Shown in pieces: positions 49,083-58,106 of a stretch of DNA of 64,000 nt (its first letter is position 1; every line of letters begins with the position of its first letter). The notes beneath the pieces are model-generated. The model ran no database searches and was not told the origin of the DNA. It saw only the letters and a program-made list of their open reading frames with translations. The position numbers were made by a program, and so were the translations under genes. This DNA is from Deltaproteobacteria bacterium. GTDB taxonomy: Bacteria > Desulfobacterota > Desulfobacteria > Desulfobacterales > Desulfatibacillaceae. The stretch lies in contig JACRLG010000011.1 in NCBI GenBank assembly GCA_016235345.1, positions 35,117-99,116 on the forward strand, in the 5' to 3' direction.

Positions 49083-50105
49083 ATGGGAAAACAGACAGAC
49101 CTATCAGAGCAGAACCGGGCCAGGATTCAACTTGTCTTTGAAGACAACGACCTGGCCCAGCGGCTTTTCGGCCAGGAAAACGAGCACCTTTTGCGGGTCG
49201 CAAAAGCCCTTGACCTCACGATAAGCGCGCGCGGCAACAAGGTTACGGTGGAGGGCGACGCGTCCGAAGCCGAGCTTGCCCGAAGCGTCCTCACCCAGCT
49301 CTACGGCATAGTGAGGGAGGGCCACGCCCTCTATCACTCCGACATCGACCGGGCCGTTTCGATTCTCTCCGCAGACCACAAGGCGAGCCTGAAGGACGTT
49401 TTTCTGGAAACCGTCTGCTTCACGGCCAAAAAGCGTCCCATCTGCCCCAAGAGCTTAAACCAGAAAGCCTACATCGAGGCCATCAGAAACAACGACATGG
49501 TCTTCGGCATAGGGCCTGCGGGAACGGGCAAGACCTATCTTGCCATGGCCATGGCCGTGGCGGCCTTCAGCAAGGGCCTGGTTGACCGCATCGTGCTCAC
49601 CCGACCGGCTGTGGAGGCGGGAGAGGCCCTGGGCTTTCTTCCGGGAGACCTGGCCGAAAAGGTCAACCCCTACCTTCGCCCCCTCTACGACGCCCTCCAC
49701 GACATGGTGTCCTTTGAAAAGGCCGGGGCCTGGATGGAAAAGGGCGCAATAGAAGTGGCCCCCCTGGCCTTCATGCGGGGCCGGACCCTGAACAACGCCT
49801 TCATAATCCTGGACGAGGCCCAGAACACCACAAGCGAACAGATGAAGATGTTCCTCACCCGCATCGGGTTCAACTCCAAGGCCGTTATAACGGGCGACAT
49901 AACCCAGATCGACCTTCCCAACTCCAAGGCTTCGGGCCTTATCGAGGTGAAGGAAATACTGAAGGACATACCGGGCATCAATTTTACCTTCTTCACCAAA
50001 GAAGACGTGGTCCGTCACAGGCTCGTGTGCGACATCATAAGGGCCTACGAGGAACTCGAAGCAAGGAAGGCGGCCCAGAAGGGGCCCGTCGGCCAAGATC
50101 GTTAA
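49083..50105 (+). CDS. phoH: PhoH-like ATPase
   Basis: A 340-residue protein. Residues about 20-90 form a KH-like region (LLRVAKALDLTISARGNKVTV), and a P-loop ATPase domain follows with GIGPAGTGKTYLAMAMAVA and the Walker B FIILDEAQNTTSEQ. It is the PhoH/YbeZ type, linked to RNA metabolism and found next to ybeY in many bacteria. Here pgpH lies between them. ATG at 49083 is chosen because family similarity starts at KQTDLSEQN; earlier in-frame codons would be inside the palindromic element. Confidence 0.9.
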   Translation: MGKQTDLSEQNRARIQLVFEDNDLAQRLFGQENEHLLRVAKALDLTISARGNKVTVEGDASEAELARSVLTQLYGIVREGHALYHSDIDRAVSILSADHKASLKDVFLETVCFTAKKRPICPKSLNQKAYIEAIRNNDMVFGIGPAGTGKTYLAMAMAVAAFSKGLVDRIVLTRPAVEAGEALGFLPGDLAEKVNPYLRPLYDALHDMVSFEKAGAWMEKGAIEVAPLAFMRGRTLNNAFIILDEAQNTTSEQMKMFLTRIGFNSKAVITGDITQIDLPNSKASGLIEVKEILKDIPGINFTFFTKEDVVRHRLVCDIIRAYEELEARKAAQKGPVGQDR

Positions 50106-50196
50106 CCATACCGGATATGCGGCCTGAGCGAATACGGCGTGCGCCCTGGGGCGTTTCCCGTTTTTATCAGGAAGGCAGGCCCGGCAAGGAACATAC

Positions 50197-52791
50197 ATGC
50201 AGCCCCTTTTGAACATCATCGCGGTTTCCGCGTTTTTCGGAAAAATCCTTCCGGCGGGGCTTATGCCCGCCAACTTCAGGCGGGCCCTTCCCACGGGCGA
50301 CCGCCCGGCCGTCCTGATGCTGGCCCTGGTGGCCCTTGCCCTGGCCCTCCTGGTCTCCCCCAAGAGCCTTTCGGACATCCCCGCGTACAACAGGGGAGAC
50401 GTTGCGGCCCAGGACTACAAGGCCCCGCGCGACTTCACGGTGGAGAACAGCGCCGCCACCAAGGCGGCCAAAAACAGGGCCGCGTCATCGGTACTGCCCG
50501 TTTACGATTTTGACGAGGCCCATGCCGAAACCACGGTGGCGGGCGTCAACCATGCGTTTTCGGAGATGTACGACGTGGCAGTCCTGCCGGAGATTCGCGC
50601 CAAGCTCCACGAGGAGCGCATGGCCGAGTACAGGCAGGCGCTTGCCGAATACGAGGCCAAGTACAAGGAATACAGGCGGGGGATAAGGGCGTTCCAGGAA
50701 AGAAACCCGTCGGACGACACCAAAAGCCTCGCCCCCGTGGCCCCTGCCGCCCCAAGGAAGCCGCCCGACCCGGACAGGGTGGACGCGGTTCTTTTGGGCA
50801 TGAAGCCCGATTTCGAGAAAAGGCTGGGCTTCGAGGTAAGCGACGGGGCCTACTCCGTACTGGTCAGGGAGCGTTTCGACCCGGCCATTGCCGAGCGTAT
50901 AGGCCAGATAGTGACCACCATCATGGACGGAGGGGTGGTGGGCAACCCGGAGGACCTCCTGGCGGAAGCCGACAGGGGAATCATCCTAAGGACCCTCCCA
51001 GGCGGAAGCGAGGAAAAGGAAATCGCATTAAAGCGGTTCTACGGCCCGGACCAGGCCAAGATGGCGGTGCGCAAAAAAGGCGACCCGATCCTCAGGAACT
51101 TGAACTACGCCCTCATGAACGCCATACTGGAAATTTCCCAGGGCCTGGTTTCCCGCCCCAACATGAGCCCCAACAGGGCGGAAACGGAAAAGCGCCGCCG
51201 GCTTGTGATGGACGAGGTGCCGCCGGTTCTCGTGCAGGTGAAGGCGGGGGAAATGCTCATCAGGGAAGGCGAGCGGGTGGGGCCCGAACACCTGGTGAAA
51301 CTGAAAGCCCTGGCGTCCGGTTCCGGCCAGACCAGGGCCATGACCCGAAGCCTGGGAATCGGGATGCTGGTTCTGGCCTTCCTCCTAAGCTTCTACTTCG
51401 TGAACTTCAGGCAAAGGGAAGGCTCCCCAAGGCGCAAGACCAAGGACCTCTTCCTCATCTGCCTCATCCTGGTGTCCTTTTTTCTCATCGCCAAGGTTTT
51501 CCTGTCCCTATCCTACGCCATCGTACACCCGGAAACGGGGCTGCCGCTGCCCTCGCCAACCCTCTACTCAGCGCCCATGGCCGCCGCCGCCATGGTGGCC
51601 TGCGTGTTTCTGGGCCTGCGTTGCGCCATGCCCCTGGCGGGCATACTCTCATTTTCGGTGGCGGCGCTTTTCGGCCACGCTTTCGAGACCTGGGCCTTCT
51701 TCCTGACAAGCGGAATACTTGCAGCCTTCTGGGTCAGCGCCTGCCGGGAGCGCAACGTGTTCATAAAGGCCGGGCTCAGAATAGGCATAGTGAACATCTG
51801 GCTCGTGTTCGGGCTTTATCTGGCCAAAGGGGCGGTCTTCGGCCCGGCCTTTTTTTACGACACCACGGCGGCCTTTCTGGGCGGGCTTCTGTCGGGAATC
51901 CTAACCGCAGGCATAGTGCCCCTGATCGAGCTCTTCTTTTCCTACACCACCGACATAAAGCTCCTGGAGCTGGCCAACCTGGACCGGCCCATAATGAAGC
52001 GCCTCATGATGGAGGCGCCCGGCTCCTACCACCACAGCCTCATCGTGGGCTCAATGGTGGAGGCCGCAGCCAGCCAGATAGGGGCCAACCCGCTCCTGGC
52101 AAAGGTGGGGGCCTATTACCACGACATCGGAAAGATAAAAAAGCCGCTCTATTTCATCGAAAACCAGATGGACGGGAAAAACCGCCACGACAAGCTGGCC
52201 CCAAACCTTTCGAGCCTCATCCTTGTGGCCCACGTGAAGGACGGCGTCGAGCTGGCGGAAGAACACGGCCTTGGCACGGTTATTAGGGACATGATAGCCC
52301 AGCACCACGGAACGAGCCTGATCCAGTATTTTTACGACAAGGCCATGTTTCTCGCCCAGCAGAAGGGCGAGGAGCAGGTGACCGAGGACGAGTTCCGCTA
52401 CCCCGGACCCAAGCCCCAGACCAAGGAGGCCGGTCTCGTGATGCTGGCCGACGTGGTGGAGGCCGCCAGCCGCACCCTGGACAACCCCACGCCCTCGCGG
52501 GTCCAGGGGCTTGTCCAGCGCCTCATAAACAAGATATTCTCCGACGGCCAGCTGAACGAATGCGAGCTTACGTTGAAGGACTTGAACGAGATCGCCCGCA
52601 CCTTCAACAAGATTCTGGCGGGAATCCATCACCACAGGATCGAGTACGCGGACCAGGGCGTCAAAACCAACGGAAAAGGGAAAAAGACCGGTGCCGGTGC
52701 TGATAACAAACCGTCAAAGGACGCGCAGGATTCCGATAAGGAAACTACAAGGCCGAATACAGGAGCTCTTAAACGCCTTGGGGTGTCCTGA
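50197..52791 (+). CDS. pgpH: 7TM-HD phosphodiesterase, PgpH/YqfF family
   Basis: An 864-residue membrane protein. One N-terminal membrane segment (about residues 30-50) is followed by an outer domain of about 320 residues, seven membrane segments (about 384-570) and a cytoplasmic HD domain with GSYHHSLIVGSMVE near 607 and YYHDIGKIKKPLYF near 637. In other bacteria this family hydrolyses cyclic di-AMP. It sits between phoH and ybeY, as in many genomes. AAGGA precedes the ATG. Its last 101 bases overlap ybeY. Confidence 0.92.
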   Translation: MQPLLNIIAVSAFFGKILPAGLMPANFRRALPTGDRPAVLMLALVALALALLVSPKSLSDIPAYNRGDVAAQDYKAPRDFTVENSAATKAAKNRAASSVLPVYDFDEAHAETTVAGVNHAFSEMYDVAVLPEIRAKLHEERMAEYRQALAEYEAKYKEYRRGIRAFQERNPSDDTKSLAPVAPAAPRKPPDPDRVDAVLLGMKPDFEKRLGFEVSDGAYSVLVRERFDPAIAERIGQIVTTIMDGGVVGNPEDLLAEADRGIILRTLPGGSEEKEIALKRFYGPDQAKMAVRKKGDPILRNLNYALMNAILEISQGLVSRPNMSPNRAETEKRRRLVMDEVPPVLVQVKAGEMLIREGERVGPEHLVKLKALASGSGQTRAMTRSLGIGMLVLAFLLSFYFVNFRQREGSPRRKTKDLFLICLILVSFFLIAKVFLSLSYAIVHPETGLPLPSPTLYSAPMAAAAMVACVFLGLRCAMPLAGILSFSVAALFGHAFETWAFFLTSGILAAFWVSACRERNVFIKAGLRIGIVNIWLVFGLYLAKGAVFGPAFFYDTTAAFLGGLLSGILTAGIVPLIELFFSYTTDIKLLELANLDRPIMKRLMMEAPGSYHHSLIVGSMVEAAASQIGANPLLAKVGAYYHDIGKIKKPLYFIENQMDGKNRHDKLAPNLSSLILVAHVKDGVELAEEHGLGTVIRDMIAQHHGTSLIQYFYDKAMFLAQQKGEEQVTEDEFRYPGPKPQTKEAGLVMLADVVEAASRTLDNPTPSRVQGLVQRLINKIFSDGQLNECELTLKDLNEIARTFNKILAGIHHHRIEYADQGVKTNGKGKKTGAGADNKPSKDAQDSDKETTRPNTGALKRLGVS

Positions 52792-53134
52792 GGGCGAAGT
52801 CTCGGTTTCCATAGTGGATGACGCCGAAATGGCCGACTTGAACAGGCAGTACCGGAAAAAGCGCGGCCCCACCAATGTTTTGTCCTTTCCTATGAACGAG
52901 GGAGAGGGCGCGGGCTTGAATCCCCTTCTCCTGGGCGACGTGGTGATTTCCGCCGACACGGCCTTTTCCGAGGCCGAAATCGGGAAAACAACCATGACGG
53001 CGCGGCTCACAGAGCTTTCCATCCACGGGGTGCTTCATCTTCTGGGCCACGACCACGCAACCTTGAAGGAGGCCTCCGCAATGGAGGCCCTGGAGAGGGC
53101 GATGTACAAGAGGGTCACCCAAACAATCCCTTGA
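52691..53134 (+). CDS. ybeY: Endoribonuclease YbeY
   Basis: A 147-residue UPF0054 protein. The zinc-binding motif HGVLHLLGHDH is intact, and GPTNVLSFPM and LGDVVIS are family signatures. It takes part in 16S rRNA maturation and ribosome quality control. The start is GTG at 52691, inside pgpH: the N-terminal residues PVLITNRQRTRRIPI and the following helix fit the family only with this start. The 101-base overlap is long for adjacent genes. AAAAGGGA upstream is a possible RBS. Confidence 0.93.
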   Translation: MPVLITNRQRTRRIPIRKLQGRIQELLNALGCPEGEVSVSIVDDAEMADLNRQYRKKRGPTNVLSFPMNEGEGAGLNPLLLGDVVISADTAFSEAEIGKTTMTARLTELSIHGVLHLLGHDHATLKEASAMEALERAMYKRVTQTIP

Positions 53135-53219
53135 CGCCGTTCATCCTCAGGATTTTTTCATAATGTGGCTCTTATCAATTTTCAGCATACGTTGAATGAA
53201 AAGGCAAAAAATCCCCCGG

Positions 53220-53305
53220 ATCGTCACCCCGGCGTAGGCCGGGGTCCAGAAATAAACTGCGAACGGCAAAAAGACTGGATTCCGGCCTACGCCGGAATGA
53301 CGGAT
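53220..53305. repeat. CCGGCGNAGGCCGG-type palindromic repeat, copy 2
   Basis: CACCCCGGCGTAGGCCGGGG and a complementary CCGGCCTACGCCGGAATGAC arm about 50 bases later. Same sequence type as 38135-38218, in opposite arm order. It lies in the 256-base gap between ybeY and the ACT gene; the rest of that gap shows nothing else. Confidence 0.75.
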
Positions 53306-53390
53306 TGAGGAGCTTTTCTGCTTTCATATTGCCCACATAAAAGAGCTGTGAATTCTTAATAGCCACGTTTCATAATGAAAGGTGCGAAAA

Positions 53391-53870
53391 ATGGTCAGAA
53401 CCGAAATCAGCCTGTTTTTGAAAAATCAGCCGGGCGAGCTTGGAAAGCTGGCCCAGCTTTTTTTCGAGGCCGGAATCAACATAGACGCCATGACCATCCA
53501 GGACGCGAGCGAGTACGTGAGGCAGCTTTTCAACGCGCGCGGGCGCTCCATAAGGCGCATTGCCTCACCGGCCAATTACAACTCCATGCAGAAGGACTCG
53601 GTGGAATACGCCCTCATAAGGGTTCTGGTGGACAAGACCGATCAGGCGGTGGACCTTCTTGGCGTAAACGAGTACGAATTCGACGTGAGCCCGGTCATAG
53701 CGGTGGAACTTGCCAACAAGCCCGGAATGCTGGCCCAGCTTGCGGCCTCCTTCGGAAGCGAGGGCATCAACATCCGCTACGTATACGGCTCCGGCCTTCC
53801 CAACTCCAACAACGCCCTCTATGTTTTCTGCCCGGAGGATATGGACCTTGCGGTGAAGATATTGAAGTAG
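53391..53870 (+). CDS. Tandem ACT-domain protein
   Basis: A 159-residue protein of two ACT halves. The first opens with VRTEISLFLKNQPGELGKLA, the second with AVELANKPGMLAQLAASFG, and each has the conserved Gly that shapes the ligand site. Free-standing ACT pairs sense amino acids. It differs from the ACT protein at 7386 and is not in a metabolic operon here. AAAGGTG six bases before ATG 53391 supports this start over the upstream GTG. Confidence 0.85.
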   Translation: MVRTEISLFLKNQPGELGKLAQLFFEAGINIDAMTIQDASEYVRQLFNARGRSIRRIASPANYNSMQKDSVEYALIRVLVDKTDQAVDLLGVNEYEFDVSPVIAVELANKPGMLAQLAASFGSEGINIRYVYGSGLPNSNNALYVFCPEDMDLAVKILK

Positions 53871-53874
53871 GGGG

Positions 53875-54026
53875 TAATTGCAAAACCTCCCGAAATGGCA
53901 AATTTGGCGTAGGTTGGGTGGTTCTGCGCGCAGCGCAAGTTCACCCAACATTTTTTTGCGCAGCCCTCGTTGGGTGAACTTGGGGCCTTCGGCCCGGAAC
54001 CACCCAACCGCGAGTTTTTGCAATTA
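53875..54026. repeat. 152-bp nested palindromic element
   Basis: Three nested perfect inverted repeats: TAATTGCAAAA (53875-53885 with 54016-54026), GGTTGGGTGGTTC (53912-53924 with 53997-54009) and GTTCACCCAAC (53939-53949 with 53969-53979). The outer end starts 4 bases after the ACT gene stop. No coding potential is seen in it. It is distinct in sequence from the 120-bp hairpin family. Confidence 0.85.
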
Positions 54027-54071
54027 CATAAATTTACATGGTTCTGAACTATTCTCAGCAAGGCGGTTTTT

Positions 54072-54137
54072 CCTGGGAGCGCGGGCGTCTCGCCCGCTTT
54101 TGCAGCGTAATGCGGGCGAGACGCCCGCGCTCCCAGG
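54072..54137. repeat. 26-bp perfect inverted repeat (GCGGGCGAGACGCCC type)
   Basis: CCTGGGAGCGCGGGCGTCTC... at 54072-54097 is the exact complement of 54112-54137, with a 14-base loop. This GC-rich repeat type is found in several unrelated bacterial phyla. It lies between the nested element and the flavoprotein gene and could end its transcription, though the T-tract is poor. Confidence 0.8.
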
Positions 54138-54195
54138 GTAAGAGTTCCCTGTTCATTCTACCGCAAAGCTGCGAATAGTATAGAGCCCCGTAAAT

Positions 54196-55344
54196 TTATT
54201 TCGGGTTCTTCCCGTACTTCACCGAAACTAGGCTTGAGGACAGGAGCGAAAGCCCCGCGAACAGAGGGAAAAGGATAGCTATGGTGGCTGCGTTGTGGCC
54301 CCTTATCAGGCCCTCGGTGATGGGGCGGTGAAGGAATTTGAGGGATAAAAGCCTGCCCCCCGGCTCAGGGTAGGCGTAGGCCCTTGGCGCGAACCATGCC
54401 AGGAACCGTACGTTGGCCATGAAAGGGCGAAGGCCCTTCTCGTATCTATGGCGCGCGGATTCGGGCGGGCCGGACAAAATGGCCCGCGACGCAGCCTTGG
54501 CGGTAAAGAGGGCGTGATAGATGCCCTCCCCGGTCATAGGGTCGGCGAAGCCGCCCGCGTCCCCCAGAAGCAGCACCGGGGCTCCCGAACCCATGCGATA
54601 CCCGCCGAAGGGAATGGACCCGCCGGTAACCTCGCGGCCTTTTAGATCGAGGCCCAGCCTGTCCTTGAGGTACCTGGCCAGATAGGGCTTGAGCCCCCCT
54701 TCAGGCAGGTCCCCCACCGTGTAGACCCCCAGGTTGCAGGTTTCATCGTCGTAGGGAAAGATCCAGCCATAGCCAAGGGGCGCGGCCCCTCCGTCGAAGA
54801 TCACCCTTCCCGAAGCCCTGCGGCACGAAACCCCGTCCACCATCATGGCCGTGGCCGAATACGGAACCGTGCCCCCGAAGCTCCTGCGCACCCTGCTTCC
54901 GGCCCCGTCGGCCCCGGCAAGGCGCTGGCTTCTGAAAACCCCGGCCTCGGTTTCAACCGTGAATACCCCGCCGGAATAAGCGGCCCTTTGCACCTGGGCG
55001 CGGATTATCGGGATGGAGTTTTTTTCGGCAAGCTCCTCAAGGCTTTTCTGGAAGGCGGCCCTAAGGTTTACCGCCATCACCGGCTTTTTGGCCGTGAATC
55101 GGTTTATGTGGCGGGGCGGGGCGTTTCCCTCCAGCACGTACCAAAAGCGCCCGCAGTCGATATCGAGCCCAAGGCTTTTTATGAGCTTCAAGGCCCTGGG
55201 TGTGATGCCGCCGCCGCAGGCCTTTTTTACGGGCCTCTCCCTTCTCTCCAGGACCAGGGGCTCCATGCCCGCCCTTTTCAGCAAAAGGGCGAGGACGAGC
55301 CCCGAAGGCCCCCCGCCCGCTATGATGCACTGGTGGATTTTCAT
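54196..55344 (-). CDS. Geranylgeranyl reductase-like FAD-dependent oxidoreductase
   Basis: A 382-residue flavoprotein. The N-terminal dinucleotide motif AGGGPSGLVLALLLKRAG is followed by ERRERPVKKACGGGITPRAL, whose CGGG is characteristic of the geranylgeranyl reductase family, and the second FAD motif LLLGDAGGFADPMTGEGIYHA. Members saturate isoprenoid chains or act in lipid/quinone pathways; the substrate is unknown here. The C-terminus may contain a membrane-associated segment (AATIAILFPLFAGLSLLSSS). It is divergent from the SGNH protein gene. Confidence 0.85.
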   Translation of the reverse strand: MKIHQCIIAGGGPSGLVLALLLKRAGMEPLVLERRERPVKKACGGGITPRALKLIKSLGLDIDCGRFWYVLEGNAPPRHINRFTAKKPVMAVNLRAAFQKSLEELAEKNSIPIIRAQVQRAAYSGGVFTVETEAGVFRSQRLAGADGAGSRVRRSFGGTVPYSATAMMVDGVSCRRASGRVIFDGGAAPLGYGWIFPYDDETCNLGVYTVGDLPEGGLKPYLARYLKDRLGLDLKGREVTGGSIPFGGYRMGSGAPVLLLGDAGGFADPMTGEGIYHALFTAKAASRAILSGPPESARHRYEKGLRPFMANVRFLAWFAPRAYAYPEPGGRLLSLKFLHRPITEGLIRGHNAATIAILFPLFAGLSLLSSSLVSVKYGKNPK

Positions 55345-55463
55345 TCCGCTCCGCTTTTCCGCGTCCCCCGCCCCTGCTCAAAGTCCGGGCCTTGTCCGAA
55401 TCTTAGTTTTGAGATAATGTGCATGACAGATTCCATGACACCAAACTTTCTTCCAGGGCTCCC

Positions 55464-56723
55464 ATGACGCGAGCGGCAAAAAAAAGGCTCATCTTTTCAG
55501 CCGTCATGCTCTTCGCAGCCGCCGTCCTTTTGGAGGGCGCGTGTTTCGCCCTTCTCACCATTTTGGACGCAAAAAGCGGCATGGGCCTTTACAAGGCCCT
55601 GATGCTAAGGCGGGCCGAGCTTGCCTGGGCCTGGGGGGACAGGGTCTATTGCAGCGTCTTTGACCCCATAACCCAGGTCCGCCACAAGCCCGGAACCAGC
55701 TATTACGGGCTTCGGGTGAACGAAAACGGCTACATCGAAAACGGAAACCCCGACCCCGCCCTTTCCGCCTGGCCCGAAAAACCCGCCGGAACCGTCCGGG
55801 TGGCCCTTCTGGGCGGCTCATCCACGGCGGGCTACGGGGTTTCGGACAACTCCGATACCATAGCCGCCATCCTGGAAAGGCGCTTGAACCTCGCCTACGG
55901 AGGGCCCGAAAGGCGGTTCCAGGTTCTGAACCTCGGTTTCGCCGGGGGCTATTCCGCCATGGAGGCGGCCCTTTTCATGAACCAGGTGATTTACTTGGTG
56001 CCCGACGCGGTGATTTTTCTGGACGGCTACAACGACGTTTTCAACGCCCTTTTCGAGCACCAAAGAAACCGCCTGCCCCATCCCCTCTTAAACTGGTTCG
56101 ACTACTCCTATGCAACCTTCGCGGCCATGAACGGCTACCCGGAGCGCCCCTGGCCGAGGCTCAAGGTTCTCACCTGGTTCAGCGTGTCAATCGCAAGGCT
56201 TTCCCAGGCCATCCTCCCAAGGGACGTCACGGAACTCTACGAGGGCTATCCCCACTATCGACTGAGCGGGCGCATCGCAGCCCTTCACCCGTACCTTGAA
56301 AACGTCGCGCTGAACAACCTGGAGGCCGTGGCCTCGTACTGCGCCGTAAACAAAATTCCGGCCATTTTCTGTCTCCAGCCCCAGCCCCTTTCGGGCGGAA
56401 AAAAACTCACCGCCGAGGAAAAGGCGGGCATAAAGGACTGGTTCGACAGGTTTTCCGCCTTAAGCCCTTTTATCGACACGAAAAAAATGATTTCCGAAAC
56501 CAACGCGGCCTTCGGGGCCCTTGAAAAACAATACGAAATATCGGGGAAAAAATTCGCCCCCTGGCCCCACGTGAGGTTCGTGAGCCTTACGGGCCTTTTC
56601 GCGTCCGAAACCGAAACCGTTTACGTGGACAGCCTCCACACCAACGAGCGCGGCAACGCCCTTTTCGCCGAACGATACTTCACCGACTTAACGGATGTCC
56701 TCAATCTTTCAGCCCGTCCCTGA
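55464..56723 (+). CDS. Membrane-anchored SGNH/GDSL-type hydrolase-like protein
   Basis: A 419-residue protein with an N-terminal membrane segment (about residues 8-30). The rest matches the SGNH pattern: block I VRVALLGGSSTAGYG with the Ser, block III FLDGYNDVFNA with the Asn, and a late DSLHTNERGNALF containing the Asp-His pair. It would act on esters or glycans outside the inner membrane, perhaps as an O-acetyl transferase or esterase. ATG at 55464 is used; the frame opens earlier without support. It is convergent with the MFS gene, 4 bases apart. Confidence 0.8.
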   Translation: MTRAAKKRLIFSAVMLFAAAVLLEGACFALLTILDAKSGMGLYKALMLRRAELAWAWGDRVYCSVFDPITQVRHKPGTSYYGLRVNENGYIENGNPDPALSAWPEKPAGTVRVALLGGSSTAGYGVSDNSDTIAAILERRLNLAYGGPERRFQVLNLGFAGGYSAMEAALFMNQVIYLVPDAVIFLDGYNDVFNALFEHQRNRLPHPLLNWFDYSYATFAAMNGYPERPWPRLKVLTWFSVSIARLSQAILPRDVTELYEGYPHYRLSGRIAALHPYLENVALNNLEAVASYCAVNKIPAIFCLQPQPLSGGKKLTAEEKAGIKDWFDRFSALSPFIDTKKMISETNAAFGALEKQYEISGKKFAPWPHVRFVSLTGLFASETETVYVDSLHTNERGNALFAERYFTDLTDVLNLSARP

Positions 56724-56727
56724 AAGC

Positions 56728-58008
56728 CTATCCCCTTGCCGCCTCCGCGCCCTTTTTCGGGTCCACCCGCCACAGAAGCGCAGCTCCTGCCGCGAACATT
56801 ACTATCAGGCTCACTATGGAAAATCTGCTCGCGCCTGTCAACCGGCTCATGACGGCGAACAGTAGCGGCCCGAAGATTCCCGCCATTTTATCGGAAGTCG
56901 AAAAAAATCCGAAGAACTCCGAGGCCTTTTCAACGGGGACCATGGACGCGAAAAGCGAACGCGAAAGAGCCTGGGTGCCGCCCTGGACGGTGCCCACCGC
57001 CACGGCCAGCATGTAGAAATGAAGGGGGGTCTTCATGAAATAACCGAAAACGCAGATTCCGGTGTAAACGGCTATCCCGAAAAGCACCAGGGGCTTGGCC
57101 CCGAAGCGGGAGGCCAGGGCCCCGAAGGCGAAGGCGAAGGGGATTCCCACGAACTGGGTTATTACGAGCGCCGCCATCATGTGGGTTATGCCTATGCCAA
57201 GCTCGCTCCCGTAGGCCGTGGCCATCTTTATTATGGTGCCTATGCCGTCGTTGTAGAGCCAGAAGGCCAGCAGAAACAGGAAGACCTCCCGGTAGCGCCG
57301 GATTTCCCGGAAGGTTCCGTAAAGCCTGCCGAAGCCCTCCCGCACCAGTTCCCCGAAAGCCAGGGCCGGGCCTTCCGGGGCGGGCTCCGGCACCCTTCTG
57401 AAAAAGGGGATGGAAAAGAGCACCCACCAGACGGCCACGCTTACAAAGGACGCCTTAACCGCAAAGGCCTTTCCGGGCATCCCGAATTTTTCCGGGTAAA
57501 GCACCCACAGAAGGTTCACAACAAGGAGTATCCCGCCTCCGACATAACCCAGGGCGTAGCCCCTTGCCGACACCCGGTCCAGGTCTGCGGGCCGGGCTAC
57601 GGTTGGAAGAAGCGACTCGTAAAAGGCGTTGGCCCCGGCAAAGCCCATGTTGGCGCAGACAAACAGGAAGGCGGCGAACACCCAGCCGCCCTCGCCGATG
57701 AAGACGAAAAGAACCGTGGCCGCAGCCCCGATCCCGGTGAAAAGGGCGGTCATCCTCTTGCGGTTTCCGGCCCGGTCGCTCATGGCCCCCAGGACCGGCG
57801 ACAAAAAGGCCATGACGAGCAGTGAAAACGCGGCGGTGAGGCCCCACAGGGCGGTGGCGTCCGCCTCGGCCTTTCCTGCGGATATGGCGATCTGCCGGAA
57901 AAAGGGCGGAAAAAGGGCCGCCATCACTGTGGTGGTGAAGGCCGACACCGCCCAATCGTAGAGGCACCAGGCGTTCACCCGCTTCCGGTAGTCAATCTCC
58001 GCGTCCAT
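56728..58008 (-). CDS. MFS transporter, UMF1/Atg22-like
   Basis: A 426-residue protein with about 12 membrane segments. The start YRKRVNAWCLYDWAVSAFTT is the recognisable opening of the UMF1/Atg22-like group of the major facilitator superfamily, and LGAMSDRAGNRKRM is the loop 2-3 motif. Members export amino acids or other small molecules; the substrate is unknown. It is divergent from the P-type ATPase gene. Confidence 0.85.
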   Translation of the reverse strand: MDAEIDYRKRVNAWCLYDWAVSAFTTTVMAALFPPFFRQIAISAGKAEADATALWGLTAAFSLLVMAFLSPVLGAMSDRAGNRKRMTALFTGIGAAATVLFVFIGEGGWVFAAFLFVCANMGFAGANAFYESLLPTVARPADLDRVSARGYALGYVGGGILLVVNLLWVLYPEKFGMPGKAFAVKASFVSVAVWWVLFSIPFFRRVPEPAPEGPALAFGELVREGFGRLYGTFREIRRYREVFLFLLAFWLYNDGIGTIIKMATAYGSELGIGITHMMAALVITQFVGIPFAFAFGALASRFGAKPLVLFGIAVYTGICVFGYFMKTPLHFYMLAVAVGTVQGGTQALSRSLFASMVPVEKASEFFGFFSTSDKMAGIFGPLLFAVMSRLTGASRFSIVSLIVMFAAGAALLWRVDPKKGAEAARG

Positions 58009-58029
58009 TTACCATCTTTCCCTTAGAAT

Positions 58030-58058
58030 TTGAGCCTGCCCGGCGGATGTGCTATGGT
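58030..58058 (+). promoter_or_regulatory. Candidate promoter of the P-type ATPase gene
   Basis: TTGAGC at 58030-58035 and TATGGT at 58053-58058 with a 17-base spacer, about 45 bases before the ATG at 58107. Four of six matches at each hexamer. Confidence 0.4.
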
Positions 58059-58106
58059 CGGCCAGAAAATTTTGGCATTACATCACCGATAATTTACGGG
58101 AGCAAG

